Below are positions 1 through 10,770 of a stretch of DNA of 64,000 nt, piece after piece. Position numbers and translations under genes: made by a program. How positions within the stretch are numbered: the stretch's first letter is position 1; each line of letters begins with the position of its first letter. The notes beneath the pieces were generated by a model, which saw only the letters and a program-made list of their open reading frames with translations, did not search any database and was not told the origin of the DNA. The stretch covers positions 20,522,001 to 20,586,000 of the forward strand of contig NC_060060.1 of NCBI RefSeq assembly GCF_020283565.1. The letters are read 5' to 3'. The stretch is from Trifolium pratense. Lineage: Eukaryota > Streptophyta > Magnoliopsida > Fabales > Fabaceae.

Positions 1-55
1 CAAACTTTGAATTGGGACCTTTTATACTCTAAAAAAAAAATAATTATAATATTTT

Positions 56-631
56 TTAAAAATTTACTTTTCGAGCTTTTTGAGATGCAAAATCATTTAT
101 TAAACTATTATAATCAATTTCAGTTAACATTTCTTTTTCTATCGCTAATAAAGCCAATCCATTTAATCTTTGTTGAGACATTGTTGATCTTAGATAAGAT
201 TTTATTAATTTTAATTTTGACAAACTTCTTTATGCGGAAGCAACAGTTACATGAATCGTTAACATTATTCTATAAGCAACAAATGCATTTGTGAAGGAGT
301 TCATTCTTATTATATAGTTAAGTATATCAATTGGTGTATCATTTTCAACATGTATGATTTCTCTTAATATTTTCAATTCTGAAAATAAGTCTAATCCATC
401 AATATCAGAGTTGTCGTTATGTTTTAATGAACATTCAAGGTTAAGACAACATTCTTTTAAATTTTCAATTTCCAATGACCTTAATTTCTCAATACTAAAT
501 AGAAAACCAAAAATATCTTGATATATTTTAAATTGTTCAAATCTACTTTGAAATGATGTAATTGCATGATCTAATATGTACAAAAAATAGTCGGATTTAA
601 ATGATTCTTCAGGAGTTTTTGAAACAATCAC
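56..631 (-). pseudogene. hAT transposase C-terminal fragment (Zn-finger MYM-type-like) with a nonsense codon
   Basis: The minus-strand reading frame 631 to 230 encodes a helical region like the stretch before the hAT dimerisation domain of plant Ac-like, zinc-finger MYM-type transposases. It ends with V-A-S-A followed by TAA at 230-232. The same frame continues after the stop with RSLSKLKLIKSYLRSTMSQ, then RLNGLALLAIE, down to a stop at 56-58. In the family this motif reads ASAERSFSKLKLIKSYLRS, so the stop replaces the conserved Glu codon (GAA to TAA) with no frameshift. There is no credible start: the first codon at 631 is GTG with a stop close upstream. This is a dead C-terminal transposase copy or the last exon of one. 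Recognition of the family is from motif memory. Confidence 0.8.
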
Positions 632-704
632 TAAACTAATAGATTAAATAAAATAAAAGAGAATAAAAAGAAAGAATGAACCTGTTTGCCGACAGAAACA
701 ACAA

Positions 705-880
705 ATCACTTATTGGAGATGGATAATAATAAAGAACCCAGAAAGCCACTTGCTAGAATTGCTGGCTTGCTGCAATACAAAATCTGAGTCGGCAAGAATT
801 GCTGCAATCACTTATTGGAGATAGATAATAATAATAAAGAACCCAAAAAGCCTCAAAGCCACTTGCTAGAATTGCTGCAA
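705..880. repeat. Imperfect direct duplication inside the hAT element
   Basis: A segment at about 705-765 is repeated at about 807-880. Both begin ATCACTTATTGGAGAT, continue with GATAATAATAA and AAAGAACCCA, and end in ACTTGCTAGAATTGCTG. The second copy has small insertions (an extra AAT and TCAAAGCC). Subterminal repeats are common in hAT elements, where they can bind transposase; that role is inference. Confidence 0.7.
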
Positions 881-1339
881 TAGAAATTGAAAAGGCCTCC
901 AACAAGAGTTGCTGCAGCAGTAGTGTGATAGATGGTTTCACAATATCACAAATTCACAGTTACTAAAATTGCTACACAAAATCGGCAAATCGCAGTGGAA
1001 ATTGGAAAGTTTTTTGCTTTTGAGGATTGAAGAAGTATGGTGAAAGTTGAAACTTGGAATCATTCTTTTAAAGTAGAAAGTTTGAAGGGAGAATTAAATG
1101 ATAGGAGGAATTTTGTGAGAAATTGATGCAAGAGACGTTGGTGGAGTTATTGTGGGAAGAAGAAACGATTCACGCGGCCGGCAGAAAATAAAAAACGTAT
1201 TCCTTTTTTTCACGCGTGCAGCAGAACATATTTAGGAATAGGGATTTTTTTTTTGGAGGCCTATTTTTCTTTGATAAAAAAAAATGTTTGTTGGGCCTAA
1301 AGCCCTAGCTTTGGCAGCTTGGCCCAATGGCCGGCCCTG

Positions 1340-2340
1340 AAACCCCGGCTCCTCCACTTATGTGTATGAGTTTATAATAGCTTTGTCATTTTTATGTATC
1401 TACTGAAATAAATATATTATACATATATTGAATCTAATGAAATTTAGGTTAATGACATTTTTTTTCCGAAAAAAGGTACATTTGTTAAGAAATATAAACT
1501 TATCAATACACTCTCGAATTCCTCTAATTCGTTGAAACTCAAATGAACTCTACTAAATCATGTAGGTCTTAGTGTCTTACATAATTTTAGTGATACTTGT
1601 TTGAATTTCAATTTTTTTTGTCTTATTACATAAACCAAATCAACTCATTTCATTAATAATAACATGTTAAATACAAGATAAAATATGATCATAAATTTGG
1701 GGATTAGCAAGAAAGACCCCCTTTGTTGGATGAAATATGATCATAAATTTGGGAAGTTATCTCAAATTTTGGTAATAATTGTAAATAAGCATTATAAATA
1801 GATGTAAATTGCTCCAAATTTGGATTGAGGATTGGATGCATCGAAGATGTCTTCTACCACTTGCTTGCAATCAAGTCAATTTATCGCTTATTTTAGGCCC
1901 CAGGCTTCGGCTTCGTGAAGTTGTGGAACTCAATGAAACTAAAATGTTTTTGCCACTATAAATTCACCTTTGTCTCATCTCAAACTCATATTGACACCAA
2001 AGCATCCATGATCTGTAAATATCGTTGCATCCACAAACATTGCATTTGAGTACCTGCAACTGGCTTGCTCCAATTCAACCCTGCTACTACGTACCCGCTC
2101 TCATACCTACTGCACCGCAATAAGCAATCTCATGCAATCTATTACATAAATAAGAGGTTGCAAGTTGCAACTCCACTTCATTCCAAAGTTTTTTTATACT
2201 CTTCCATATTGAGTATGTGTATATTTGGTATCACGATCAGTACTTCATAAATATGGTTGGTCATTATAATTTTAATATATTCACTATATGATACCAATAA
2301 GTAAAACTACTATACTTATGTTTCAAATTTATCTTTACTT
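1340..2340. other. Intergenic, no gene; short direct repeat at 1681-1753
   Basis: AT-rich intergenic sequence flanking the hAT terminus. A 21-bp sequence beginning AAATATGATCATAAATT occurs exactly at 1681-1701 and 1733-1753, 52 bp apart. A 61-codon open frame at 2065-2250 has no recognisable features. Nothing else was identified. Confidence 0.5.
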
Positions 2341-3114
2341 ACTTTACTTTTTTTTTTTTTACTCAAAACAATAATATTTATTTATTCAAATTCATAGGAA
2401 TACATCAATCGAAATCATTACATATTCAATTTCGCAAAAAACTAATAAGGATGAATCTCTAAACGGACTCACAACATCCGAGTTAATAGCATAAAACGGT
2501 CTAATGTCTATGACAAAGCCTACAATTGATATGACAATATTTAAATTTTCAAAATAATCATGTATCCGGATCTGCAACGTTGATGATGCTAAAATTATTG
2601 AATCTGCACTAAATTTGGATCGAAACAAATCTACAAATCTGAATAAACAAACACCGTACTAAGATGAGACAAACACTACACTAAGACGAGAAATCAAAAC
2701 AACAACTTCACACTAAGACGAGATTAAAAGCTAATGCAAGATAAAAAAAATACTTCTTCGCTTAAGTTGAGTGAGTAAAACCACTTCCTTCGTACTAATA
2801 AAAAAAAGGTTATGCCAGGAAATGTCTTGTGTTCTATATACACTTGTTATAAAAAATATATTTTTGTATTAAATAATTGATCTTTAAATTTTTTACAAAT
2901 TGACTACACCATTTTCGAAAAAAGAACTAATATATTTGATTCTTTAACGCCTATTAGTATTTAAAAAGAGAAAAAATAAGACCAAGTAGTAGTCTTTTAT
3001 TTTTATTTTTGTCGAATAATCTTAGCTAAAAGTTCCCCTCTTAAAATAAATAGGAGATCCCAAATTCAAACTTAACATCTACATATAAGCAAAAAAATTC
3101 TAACATGGACCAGT
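2341..3114. repeat. Unclassified repeat-like intergenic sequence
   Basis: The block 2341-2780 has the composition and phrasing of dispersed legume repeats. The motif ACTAAGAYGAG occurs three times between about 2655 and 2724 (ACTAAGATGAG, then ACTAAGACGAG twice). No reverse transcriptase, transposase or terminal repeat was found, so class and borders are unknown. The rest, 2780-3114, is plain AT-rich sequence. Confidence 0.35.
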
Positions 3115-3221
3115 GCTATAAGTGGTCCTTCATGACCAATTTTTTAAAAATATTTAAAATTTTGACGGCTATAAGTGGTCCATCATGGACCAATTTTTTA
3201 AAAATATTTAAAATTTTGACG
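3115..3221. repeat. Tandem duplication, two copies of a ~53-bp unit
   Basis: Copy 1 is 3115-3167 and copy 2 is 3168-3221. Both run from GCTATAAGTGGTCC to TTTAAAATTTTGACG, differing by one substitution and one inserted G. The copies are adjacent and nearly identical, so the duplication looks recent. Confidence 0.85.
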
Positions 3222-3777
3222 ACCAATTATATTGTTGTTTGAAAGTATAAGTTAATGATCATTTTTATTTTTATTTTTACGACTAAAATAATGACTTAAT
3301 TAATACCGATTTGACTAAAAAACAAAAGATAAAAATGTAACTTGTATTGAACCAACTTCAATCAAGTCATTGTTTTAACCATAAAGACTAAAAGAGTTGT
3401 CATTTTTTATCTTAAAAAATATTATCAACATTCATTAAAATTAATATTTAATATAAAAAAATTAATAAATATCATTTATAAATCAATCAAAATTATTCAC
3501 CTCAACAAATATACAAATATTTCGATTTACATCCACTTAACCATAAGTGAATAATTCACCCTTTTATGTTATTCTATTCTATTCTTTAGGACAACTAAAC
3601 CACTTCTATAGCGTAACGTAATCCAAACAACCAAGACCACACGGCACACACACACATCTCCAACTTATCAATCGCATGTGCACGCGCCTAATATTCGTGT
3701 GAAAGAATTCCATTTTCGCGGTATCATTCCACTTTCCACCACTAGTCACTTCAAAAAGTTTCCCAACTCCGAAACAC
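3222..3777. other. Upstream region of the SAMHD1-like gene
   Basis: AT-rich to about 3590, then mixed sequence with a short CA tract near 3646-3656. No further gene was found. The proximal part is presumed promoter. Confidence 0.4.
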
Positions 3778-3785
3778 TATAAAAA
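3778..3785 (+). promoter_or_regulatory. TATA box of the SAMHD1-like gene
   Basis: TATAAAAA lies 138 bp before the chosen ATG, followed about 30 bp downstream by CT-rich sequence (near 3810) suited to a transcription start. This implies a 5' UTR of roughly 110 bases rich in CT. The assignment rests on motif and position only. Confidence 0.55.
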
Positions 3786-3922
3786 CCAACTCTCCTACTC
3801 CACCTTTTCATTTCTCTCTGTTTTCAACTTCTTTTCAGTTTCTCTTCCTTTCTCATTCAAACCCTACCTAACGGTTACCAAATTTCTCTCCATTCTTCAC
3901 CACTCTTCTACTTCACTCGATC

Positions 3923-6900
3923 ATGACCGATTCATCCATGGCGGTTCCTGTTTCACCGAACGATTCCCTCTCTAGCGAACGGAGATTACTCAAGCACATC
4001 CGTGATAACGTTCACAGCAACATCTTTCTCGAACCTGTAACCGTTTTTTTCCGTTTTATGCATTTATACTTTTATTCCTTTTATGTTATCGTGTATGTAT
4101 AGGATCTACAGTAGTAAATTGTTGCATGAAATTTTTAGATTGTTGATCGATTGTAGATTGAAGTAGATTCTGCTTAGTGTTCGTGGTTTTTGCTTTTTGT
4201 TACTGTTATAATCAGTGATGGAAAATGTAGATCTGATTTGGATTGTTTTTTATCGACTTAGTATAGTTGAATATGATTTACGCGGAAATTATTGTGTATG
4301 TAACTGCATAGGTCAATTCGATCAAATCATTTACTAGCGTTAGTTTCAAATCATTTACTAGTGTTATTTACTAGTGTTAGTGAGAGAATTTAGAAGAAAA
4401 AGTAGTGTAGAATACATAAACATTCTATTCTGATCAATGTTATTAAAACGGAATTGGACTTCAAATCTGCTAGATCTCTGAGTCATGTAACTGTTTTGAA
4501 CCGCTCGAACTGAAATGAAATTGTGATAGATTTTCTCAAATAACTGAAACATAGATTATGCCTGTTCATGGTTCAACTGTTGAACTGTCCGATTCGGTTT
4601 TGAATTTAATATATATACTCCTTCAATCAGTTAGGACTTAGGGATGTGTTTTATGAATATAAAACACCGTTATATGATTCTTTTATTTATAACATAATGT
4701 AATGTGATTATTAGAAACATGTAATATATTTTATTTGGCTTGTAGCGGTCCATTTGTATGGTATTTTTATCAAATAAGCATGTACTTTCTTTTGTAGCTG
4801 TCCATTTGTTGTTTTTTATGTAACTTGGAAATCTCTTGTTTGTTGCAGATCTTCTTGAAGTTTGTTGACACAGAACAATTTCAAAGGCAAGTATGCCTTA
4901 TCAAAAATAGTTTCAATGCAAAAAGTAGAAGCGAATAATTGCAATTAATGAACACTAACATTTTCCCCCTCTTTATGTGACTTTGTTTATTATGCAGACT
5001 TCGAGATTTGAAGCAGCTTGGTGAGTAAACAATTAATACTCGCTGATTAGAAATCAAACCTAATTAGGGAATATAAGATTGTAAAAATAACTGGCCGTGT
5101 TGTCAATTAAGCTGATCTTGCATGTAATCAAAAGGACATGGATTCGAGTTTTCTTGACTCTTGTGGCTTGATGGTCACAGATTCGAATTGTAGAATCAGC
5201 CTCTTGCTAAAGCAGGCTTCTTACAAAAGATTTGTAATGAGTTTCGGGTCTCTTAATTTAATTTGTAAAACTAAGCTTTTCTTTTTGTCCAACGTCAACT
5301 TTTTCTGTATGCCTGCGACAAGCATAAAGTAATAAACATTAAGATAGATATTGTAACGATATTACTTTTCCCTAGTTGAATGTCAGTCAAGCAGGCTTCT
5401 TTTATTCTTTTTTTGAATATTAACTTGTTATAACTGTCTATTTGGAATGTGAGTTGATGTTAAATTCTGTCGGTTTATATCCAAATAAGCAAGGTGAAAA
5501 GTAGAGATATTTGTTAGATTTTTTGAAATAATATAATCAAACTCATTTTTAATTCCCGTTACCTTCTCACTTATGTGATCAGGCCTAACTCATATGGTTT
5601 TCCCTGGGGCTGTGCACTCTCGTTTTGAGCATTCACTGGGTGTTTATTGTCTGGCTGGCAAAGCTACTGATATCATTAAAAAATTCCAGGTATATCCTTT
5701 TTTTAAATTGCCTTATCTAATTTCTAAATACTTCTTATCAGTTGGGATATTATAGAGCTAAGCACACATGCGGTCATGCCATCCTTTCAGGGAGCTGAGC
5801 TTGGTATTGAAAAAATTGATGTGTTGGCAGTAAAACTTGCTGGTAACTGACATCTTCTACCAAATTAGTTCTATGCTTTAACTGTTCTAATTCCACTACT
5901 TTATAATTAATCATCTGTGTCTAGGATTACTGCATGATGTTGGTCATGGGCCATTCAGCCACACTTTTGAGCACGGGTTCCTTCCCCTGGTTCTTAATGG
6001 CGCCACATGGTAATTTTGGTCATTTGTATAAAAAAAGTACATGTTGATTTTATGCTTTTGATTATACTTGCTTCATTTTAGTTTAAAATGAAACAAATAT
6101 TTATGTTTCTCATTATTTTCCTTAAAATGTATTTAATAACAAAACTGAGTATAGTTTCAAACTTTACACTTCTTAGAATGTCACATTGGTGCACCACATG
6201 ATATAATATTGGATGCTTCGCTCTTCTTCATTAATTATTCATTAGTAATTAAACTGAAGAAAGATAACTTTCATGATGGAATACAAAATTTACTGGTGTG
6301 CTGTGCCCAAATATTGTCTTCTTCATTAATTATTCATTAATGTTTTTTCTGAAACTTTCAAATGAAGTCTGATAACAATTAGAATGTCAAATCTTGCCTA
6401 TTGTGTTTCATATTTTACTTCCTAGATAGATAAAACTATAAGACTCACAACAATATATTACGCTGTTATGATTTTTGAAATTGATTAGAATTTTGTGCTA
6501 AACTCCAATCATTTCATTCTGGAGAATCCGTTGTTTTGACTTGAGCTTATTTATTTATTTATTTATTTATTTATACTCTCAGGTCTCATGAGGAAATGTC
6601 TAAGAAAATGATAGATCACATTGTTGATGAACACCATATTGATTTGGATCCTCAACTCCTCCTAAAAGTGAAGGTTAGACTCAAATGATCAATTGAATCT
6701 TCGATTTTTCTGTGTTTTTTTAGTTTGGCTGCTACTTTTATTTCTGATACATATCCATATTCCATTCCTAAATATTTTTATTTTTATATTTCTTAATAAA
6801 ATGAACTGGTGACTGAGTTCCTGATTTCAGTTTGTAGACAGAACTTTGATAAATTTCATTTCCTTTTTGCAGGAAATGATCACTTCTAGCTCTGACCATC

Positions 6901-9454
6901 CTCCACAAAGTGTCTGTCATCTTATTGTCCAAAATTTTATTTTCTTTTAATAACTTAATTTATGCCATATCACTTTCTTTAACAATATTATTATACTGTT
7001 TTGCCTCAAAATTTCCCCCTACAAAATAGGAAAAGAAGTTCTTATATGATATTGTTGCAAATGGTCGCAATGGAATTGATGTTGACAAGTAAGTTGATAC
7101 TTTTCACTTTTATTGCTCCTGATGTACATCTGTTATTGATACGCAATCTCTTGATCGTAGAACCATAACAAATTCAAGAATTTGCAGGTTTGACTACATT
7201 GTTCGGGATTCACGTGCTTGTGGCCTAGGGTGCAACTTTCAGCCTGAGAGGTGTTTATTTTTATCATATAGGTGGCTTTATTTTGTTGGATTGGATGTTC
7301 TACAGTTTGTGAGTTGACAACACAATTGTACACCAGTGCAGCAATATTTGACTTCTTATTGAAATATAACACATGCTCATTCCTTGACTATTTTTTCAAT
7401 ATGAGGTTGGAAATTAATTATAACTGGATTTTAAATTTTTTTTGACTTTTCAGATTGATGGAGACCATGCAAGTTATTGATGATGAAATCTGTTATCGTG
7501 CTAATGATTGTTAGTGCTTACTAAAAACTTTGCTATCATTGTTAGTGCGGAAGACTGTAAATTATAGTATATTATTGTTGTTTGACATGTTGATCAGATC
7601 TGACAATTCACAAGTTATTTGCAACCCGTGCTGATTTGCATCGAACAGTCTATACACATGCAAAAGTAAAGGTGAGTGGTTTCACCAAATTTAGCATTGC
7701 CAAAACAAATTATATTTGTGTTCAGAGAGAAACCACTAATTTTTACTGTTGTTTCCTTTGTCAGGCAATAGAGTTGATGGTTCTCGATGCACTGGTGAAA
7801 GCAGATCCATATCTTCATATTGCATCCTCAATTCATCAACCATCTGAGTTTTGGAAGGTCTTGAGTATATTGCAAGCTATTGATGTTGGGGATTTTTATT
7901 TGTCAATTTGGAGCTGACACTCTTACATTTCAGTTAGATGACTCAATTGTTAAAAGAATTGAATCTTCTTCCGAGCAAGAGCTGAAGGAATCCAGAGACT
8001 TGATTCTACGTATTCACAGAAGGGATCTGTACCAGGTACCGCCGTAAAGTACCTGATAAATTTTTGAGGATAGGTCCTTAGCTATTCTGATAGGTGGAGA
8101 GACTTTAATATTTTGTGATGATAGTAACCATAATACAAATAGCGTATGCTGACAAATTGACTCAACCATTTACTCCTTTTTTGTAGTTCTGCAATGAATT
8201 TTCTGTTCCAAACGACAAACTAGAGAAATTCAAAAACATCACACCCCAAGACATTGTCTGTTCCCAGGTTGAAAAAATTATAGTGATAAGATTAAATGTC
8301 CATTTTCCTTCAGTATATGTACATATTTTCTTATCTTCTTTTCTGGGGATAGATTGTGGTGCTTACTCTATCTCATTGCCATTTTTTTTCCAAACAGAAA
8401 AGTGGCACCAATTTGAAAGAAGATGATGTTGCTGTGAGCAATGTTAAAATTGATTTAACACGTGGAAAGGAAAACCCTCTTAAAAGGTACATGCTGTAGA
8501 ACTTAACTGTTCCTAATCATTTTTTAACTGCCAACAGTAGCCTGACACTCGATCTTTATTCTTTTTTGCATGCATTTCCTGATCCAGGATTAATTTTTTC
8601 AAGGTACTGAATTTACTTATAGTTTCAGTTGTTTCCTTTGTTTGTTAATTACTTTATCCATGACTACCAATTATATTTCTTAACTAAGAATTGTTGCTTG
8701 AAATTGTGACGGTTCGAGAAGTTATATTGCAAGTTAGTGTATGAACATGAAAACGAACCGCAGATGTTGTGTTACTATAAAGTATCATATTGTGCAAAAA
8801 GCTGATGAGAGTGGTAAAAATTTGGAAGAAATAAGTAGTTTGTTTTGGCCAATAAGTGATTAGGATATTATTGCAAGTGCTGACTACTTGTCCTTGTTGA
8901 ATCCAAATTTTAAAATGCCTATGGAATTTTGTGTATTTTCGACTCCAATTATGGACAATTTTGCCTTCCTTGAAATAACTGTCACGAAATCACCATATTC
9001 CAAATTAGTCAAATACACCTTGTATGGTTACTACTGTTTATAATTATTCAAATAATATTTCCCAGAACTATTGGGTTTATTGCATAAAGTTTACATGGCA
9101 GAGGACTCAACTGTGTACTATTATTATGGCAGGACTATGATGATAAAGTAAAATTTCTCATCGAAGACCAGCGAGTCAGTCATTTGTTGCCAAAATTCTA
9201 CGAAGACATGATAGTGAGAGTATACAGCAAGAAGCCTGAACTGGTTAGTAACAAAGAAACAAGAGGCGAAAAAAGTATTTTCACAATTTGGAAATGTTTG
9301 AATATTTGCACTTTATGCCATGTACTGATTTTTTTTTATTTTTTTTTGTGCATAATCAAAGGTGGAAGCTGTTTCTGCTGCCTTTGAAAATTATCAGCTC
9401 AAGACATTTGGAAGCAAACCACTACTGCACGAAACTCCTAAGAAGAGGAGTTGA
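3923..9454 (+). CDS. SAMHD1-like HD-domain dNTP triphosphohydrolase, 19 exons
   Basis: Predicted 461 aa, close to the plant SAMHD1-like family length of about 470. Exons: 3923-4036, 4849-4886, 4998-5020, 5583-5689, 5791-5842, 5925-6009, 6583-6673, 6873-6911, 7030-7088, 7188-7250, 7454-7509, 7598-7671, 7765-7857, 7934-8035, 8187-8267, 8398-8486, 8588-8603, 9133-9243, 9362-9454. The frame stays open throughout. HD-domain metal ligands are visible: H75 (SRFEHSLG), H115 and D116 (LLHDVGHGPFSH) and D202 (GIDVDKFDY), matching human H167, H206, D207 and D311. Family members hydrolyse dNTPs to nucleosides and triphosphate; no SAM domain is present, as usual in plants. Intron 2 starts with GC (AG|GCAAGT); the GT four bases downstream would create an early stop. 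The exon 8 donor (6912) is weak and least certain. Function is by homology. Confidence 0.9.
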
Positions 9455-10370
9455 GTATAAGACCCACACTACTACTGACTTTGAACCTGTAGATATCTAC
9501 TAGTCTACTAGCAGGTCCCAGATAATCTTTACGATATGTAATATCTCAGTGGATGGCTCTCACACGTCAGAACCCATGTAGTTGCTTGTTTTTTGCTTTT
9601 GGTACAAAAGCTACTGGTTTCTAAATTCTTGCTATATAGTCAAATGATGGGTATATTTAGGAGAAAATATGTAGTATATGAATATATAAGATGAATGATG
9701 GTATTACTACTTACCAGTGACCAAATTGTGCTTTTATTAGTTTGTTGATAAATTTTTGAGCGACATGACTCATATAAAATAGATGATGTTCTTACTACTT
9801 ACTAATGCAGAAGAAAAGTCTCAAAGGTTCTGTTCTAGTGAGCCAAATTTTGAATTGTGACTTTGTAGGTGCGAGGCTCAATGGCATAACAGTCAACAGA
9901 GTTTCAACAAGGGTTGAAACTCGTGAAGGTTTTGTGCTCTTTAGTTGATTTGCTAGTGAGTTTTGCGTGCAGGTCACTCGTAATTCTTGTGGTATTTCTC
10001 ATGTATTTTCATGTGAATAGCAAAGAGATTTCACGATAGGCATTTGAGACCAAACAATGCACTCCACTCATCATTTTATCATTGCGTCCGAGGCCGAAAC
10101 CGTGAAGCCCTCTTTAACGCCTTGTTTGTCATCTGCTTAATCTAAAACCTACTATTTGTCACACGGTTGGTCGTATTTGTCACACGGTGGTCATATAGAG
10201 AAATGAAGAGGGAAGTGGTATGAACATAAGGGAAATATTAAGTGGGGAAAATGTATTGTCAGATTTGGAGGTACTTATTTTTCTTGAAACTACCCAAGGG
10301 TCGCGTCTGCGATGCGTTATTTTTGTCGTGGTGTTATTTCGTTGGGGGTTTATTTATACAGATATATAAT
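9455..10370. other. 3' flank of the SAMHD1-like gene, no second gene seen
   Basis: Contains the presumed 3' UTR (about 9455-9700) and ordinary AT-rich sequence. A short direct repeat of TCACACGGT(T)GGTC occurs near 10159-10192. Open frames of 60 to 82 codons here have no recognisable features. Confidence 0.45.
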
Positions 10371-10770
10371 ATGAGTCAGGATCCGTTGACACCAACTAGT
10401 TTGACACCAAATGTTACACCTCTCAATAACGTTTTAACCGATATAAATTTTATAAAATCCACCGTTGGATTGAAAGTTTACATCATATAGATCATTTGTG
10501 TAAAATTTCAGACAAATCCAAAATCATTTGATATGCTATTGAGACACATAAAGATTAACGGTATTTAAAAAAATACAAAAACCGTTAATTTTGATGTATC
10601 TCAATAACATATCAAATGATTTTGGATTTATTTGAAATTTTACACAAATGATCTATATGATGTAAACTTTCAATCCAACGGTGGATTTTATAAAATTTAT
10701 ATCGGTTAAAACGTTATTGAGAGGTGTAACATTTGGTGTCAAACTAGTTGGTGTCAACGGATCCTGACTC
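10371..10770. mobile_element. 400-bp near-perfect palindromic MITE (foldback)
   Basis: The left arm begins ATGAGTCAGGATCCGTTG and the right arm ends with its reverse complement at 10770. The arms are about 190 bp each, with only scattered mismatches and a centre of about 20 bp near 10562-10585. No coding capacity. Flanks are TA-rich, so a TA or short AT target duplication is possible but not decisive. A shorter relative sharing the inner arm sequence lies at 50011-50262. Superfamily unassigned. Confidence 0.85.

Larger units (their letters stand above)
1..1339 (-). mobile_element. hAT-family DNA transposon, truncated by the window edge
   Basis: The right boundary is the sequence GGCCGGCCCTG at 1329-1339. 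Read on the minus strand it is CAGGGCCGGCC, a typical hAT terminal inverted repeat start. Inside is the C-terminal part of a hAT transposase on the minus strand (56-631). The other terminus lies left of the window, so the target-site duplication cannot be checked. Between the coding relic and the terminus is a duplicated noncoding segment (705-880) and a GC-richer stretch near 1150-1220. A related, internally deleted copy lies at 47251-47956. Confidence 0.75.

Noticed and set aside
2392..2628. 78-codon minus-strand open frame
   Set aside because: It lies in repeat-like sequence, lacks a recognisable domain and has no good start context.
4891..4892. GT donor as the start of SAMHD1-like intron 2
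   Set aside because: Splicing there shifts the frame and gives a stop within the next exon, and it breaks the conserved FQRLRDLKQL join.
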